Positions 4,736 to 5,241 of a DNA stretch of 5,241 bases are shown one piece after another. This DNA comes from CAVAWX01 sp963592385 (GTDB lineage: Bacteria; Actinomycetota; Coriobacteriia; Coriobacteriales; QAMH01): positions 1 to 5,241 of the forward strand of contig CAVAWX010000106.1 in assembly GCA_963592385.1 (NCBI GenBank), read 5' to 3'. The position numbers and the translations under genes are program-made. The notes under the pieces are model-generated. The model ran no database searches. It saw nothing but the letters and a program-made list of their open reading frames with translations, and had not been told where the DNA came from. Position 1 is the stretch's first letter; every line of letters begins with the position of its first letter.

Positions 4736-5241
4736 CCAGGTGGTAGTAGTCGCGCGCGAGCAGCTCGAGAAAATCCCGGGACAGGTACACGTCGAGCTTG
4801 CGCGCGGTCTTCTCGTTTTTCAGCGGATGCGCCGGGTCGTGGTAGTGCACGCGCGCCTGCGCGCTCCACGTGACGCCGCGCAGGCAGTTGGCCATCGTGT
4901 AGGCCGCGAAACGCCCGTCGAAGCCGTCGCGGGAAAAGCGCCCCGCCACGGCGTCCCAGTAGCTCTCCACGAAGGCGTCGCGCGCGTCGGCGGTGAAGAT
5001 GAACTCGCTGTCCCATATCGTCGTCGTCGGCGCGAGGAAGTAGGCGACGTCGCGCGTGGCCTCGCCCACGATGGCCTTCTCCCAATCGACGATGTGGCCG
5101 CAGCGGGCGTCCGCGGCACGGGCGGTCCCCCTACCTGCATCGCCGACGGCTCCCCTGCCCGCGGGAACGCCGCCTGCCGCACCGGCAGCAGCTTCACCCG
5201 CCGTGCCCGCAGCTTCACCCGCCGCGCCCGAGGGGATGATG
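4731..5241 (-). CDS. C-terminal part of an aminoglycoside-phosphotransferase/choline-kinase-like protein (5' end cut by window)
   Basis: About 170 codons are visible, ending at TGA 4733-4731. After a Gly/Ala/Glu-rich stretch comes CGHIVDWEKAIVGEATRDVAYF. This matches the segment of APH-type kinases in which the Asp of DWE binds metal, followed by the conserved G-(D/E)-x-x-x-D-(L/V)-A pattern. A helical C-terminal region follows, with TMANCLRGVTWSAQARVHYH and ending LARDYYHLA. The catalytic HxDxxxxN loop would lie just outside the window; the first visible residues (II) may be its tail. The low-complexity insert of about 42 residues (roughly 5106-5231) then sits in the hairpin between catalytic loop and DWE, where most members have a short turn. 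The family uses a nucleotide triphosphate to phosphorylate small hydroxylated molecules; the substrate is unknown. Adjacency to a nucleoside hydrolase hints at sugar or nucleoside metabolism, by inference only. A GTG at 5069 is inside the conserved motif and is not the start. Confidence 0.75.
   Translation of the reverse strand, partial: IIPSGAAGEAAGTAGEAAAGAAGGVPAGRGAVGDAGRGTARAADARCGHIVDWEKAIVGEATRDVAYFLAPTTTIWDSEFIFTADARDAFVESYWDAVAGRFSRDGFDGRFAAYTMANCLRGVTWSAQARVHYHDPAHPLKNEKTARKLDVYLSRDFLELLARDYYHLA
5188..5229 (-). repeat. Tandem 21-bp duplication in the kinase insert
   Basis: Two adjacent 21-bp units (5188-5208 and 5209-5229, each beginning GCAGCTTCACCCGCCG on the plus strand) differ at one base. 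On the minus strand they encode GEAAGTA/GEAAG-type heptads, close in period and sequence to the heptads in LepB. The period keeps the reading frame. Confidence 0.75.

Noticed and set aside
4731..5069. Complete small protein of 112 residues starting at the GTG at 5069
   Set aside because: The frame stays open upstream and the conserved kinase segment CGHIVDWEKAIV lies before and across that GTG, so it is an internal codon.

Overview
This is a very GC-rich window with strong G/C preference at third codon positions. All four supported genes lie on the minus strand, so transcription runs from high to low coordinates. Base composition and protein character suggest an actinobacterium. My best guess is a member of the Coriobacteriia (Eggerthella/Gordonibacter-like gut anaerobes), but this is an impression, not a demonstrated assignment.

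Layout in transcription order: (1) 5241-4731, the C-terminal part of an aminoglycoside-phosphotransferase/choline-kinase-like protein, cut by the window edge. It carries an odd Gly/Ala/Glu-rich insert just before its metal-binding DWE motif. (2) 4735-4696, five tandem 8-bp repeats joining the kinase stop codon to the Shine-Dalgarno sequence of the next gene. (3) 4681-3749, a variant nucleoside hydrolase of the inosine-uridine type. (4) 3748-3418, a 331-bp non-coding gap with a candidate terminator, short degenerate direct repeats and a hairpin in front of ligA. (5) 3417-1276, ligA, NAD+-dependent DNA ligase, complete. (6) 1273-1, lepB, type I signal peptidase, starting 2 nt after the ligA stop and lacking its extreme C-terminus. 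Its catalytic domain follows an unusual cytoplasmic N-terminal extension of about 260 residues.

The genes fall into two likely transcription units: kinase plus nucleoside hydrolase (perhaps nucleoside or ribose salvage, inferred from adjacency), and ligA plus lepB (two unrelated housekeeping functions, probably translationally coupled).

The most interesting signal is not a gene. A short sequence built around GGTGAAGC (minus strand) recurs in three places: as a 21-bp-period array in lepB, as a 21-bp-period duplication in the kinase insert, and as a degenerate pair in the non-coding gap before ligA. In the two proteins it encodes similar heptads of the type G-E-A-G/A-x-x-x. This looks like either a dispersed, expandable minirepeat that tolerates coding insertion or convergent low-complexity growth. 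I see no complete mobile element, CRISPR array, tRNA or rRNA.
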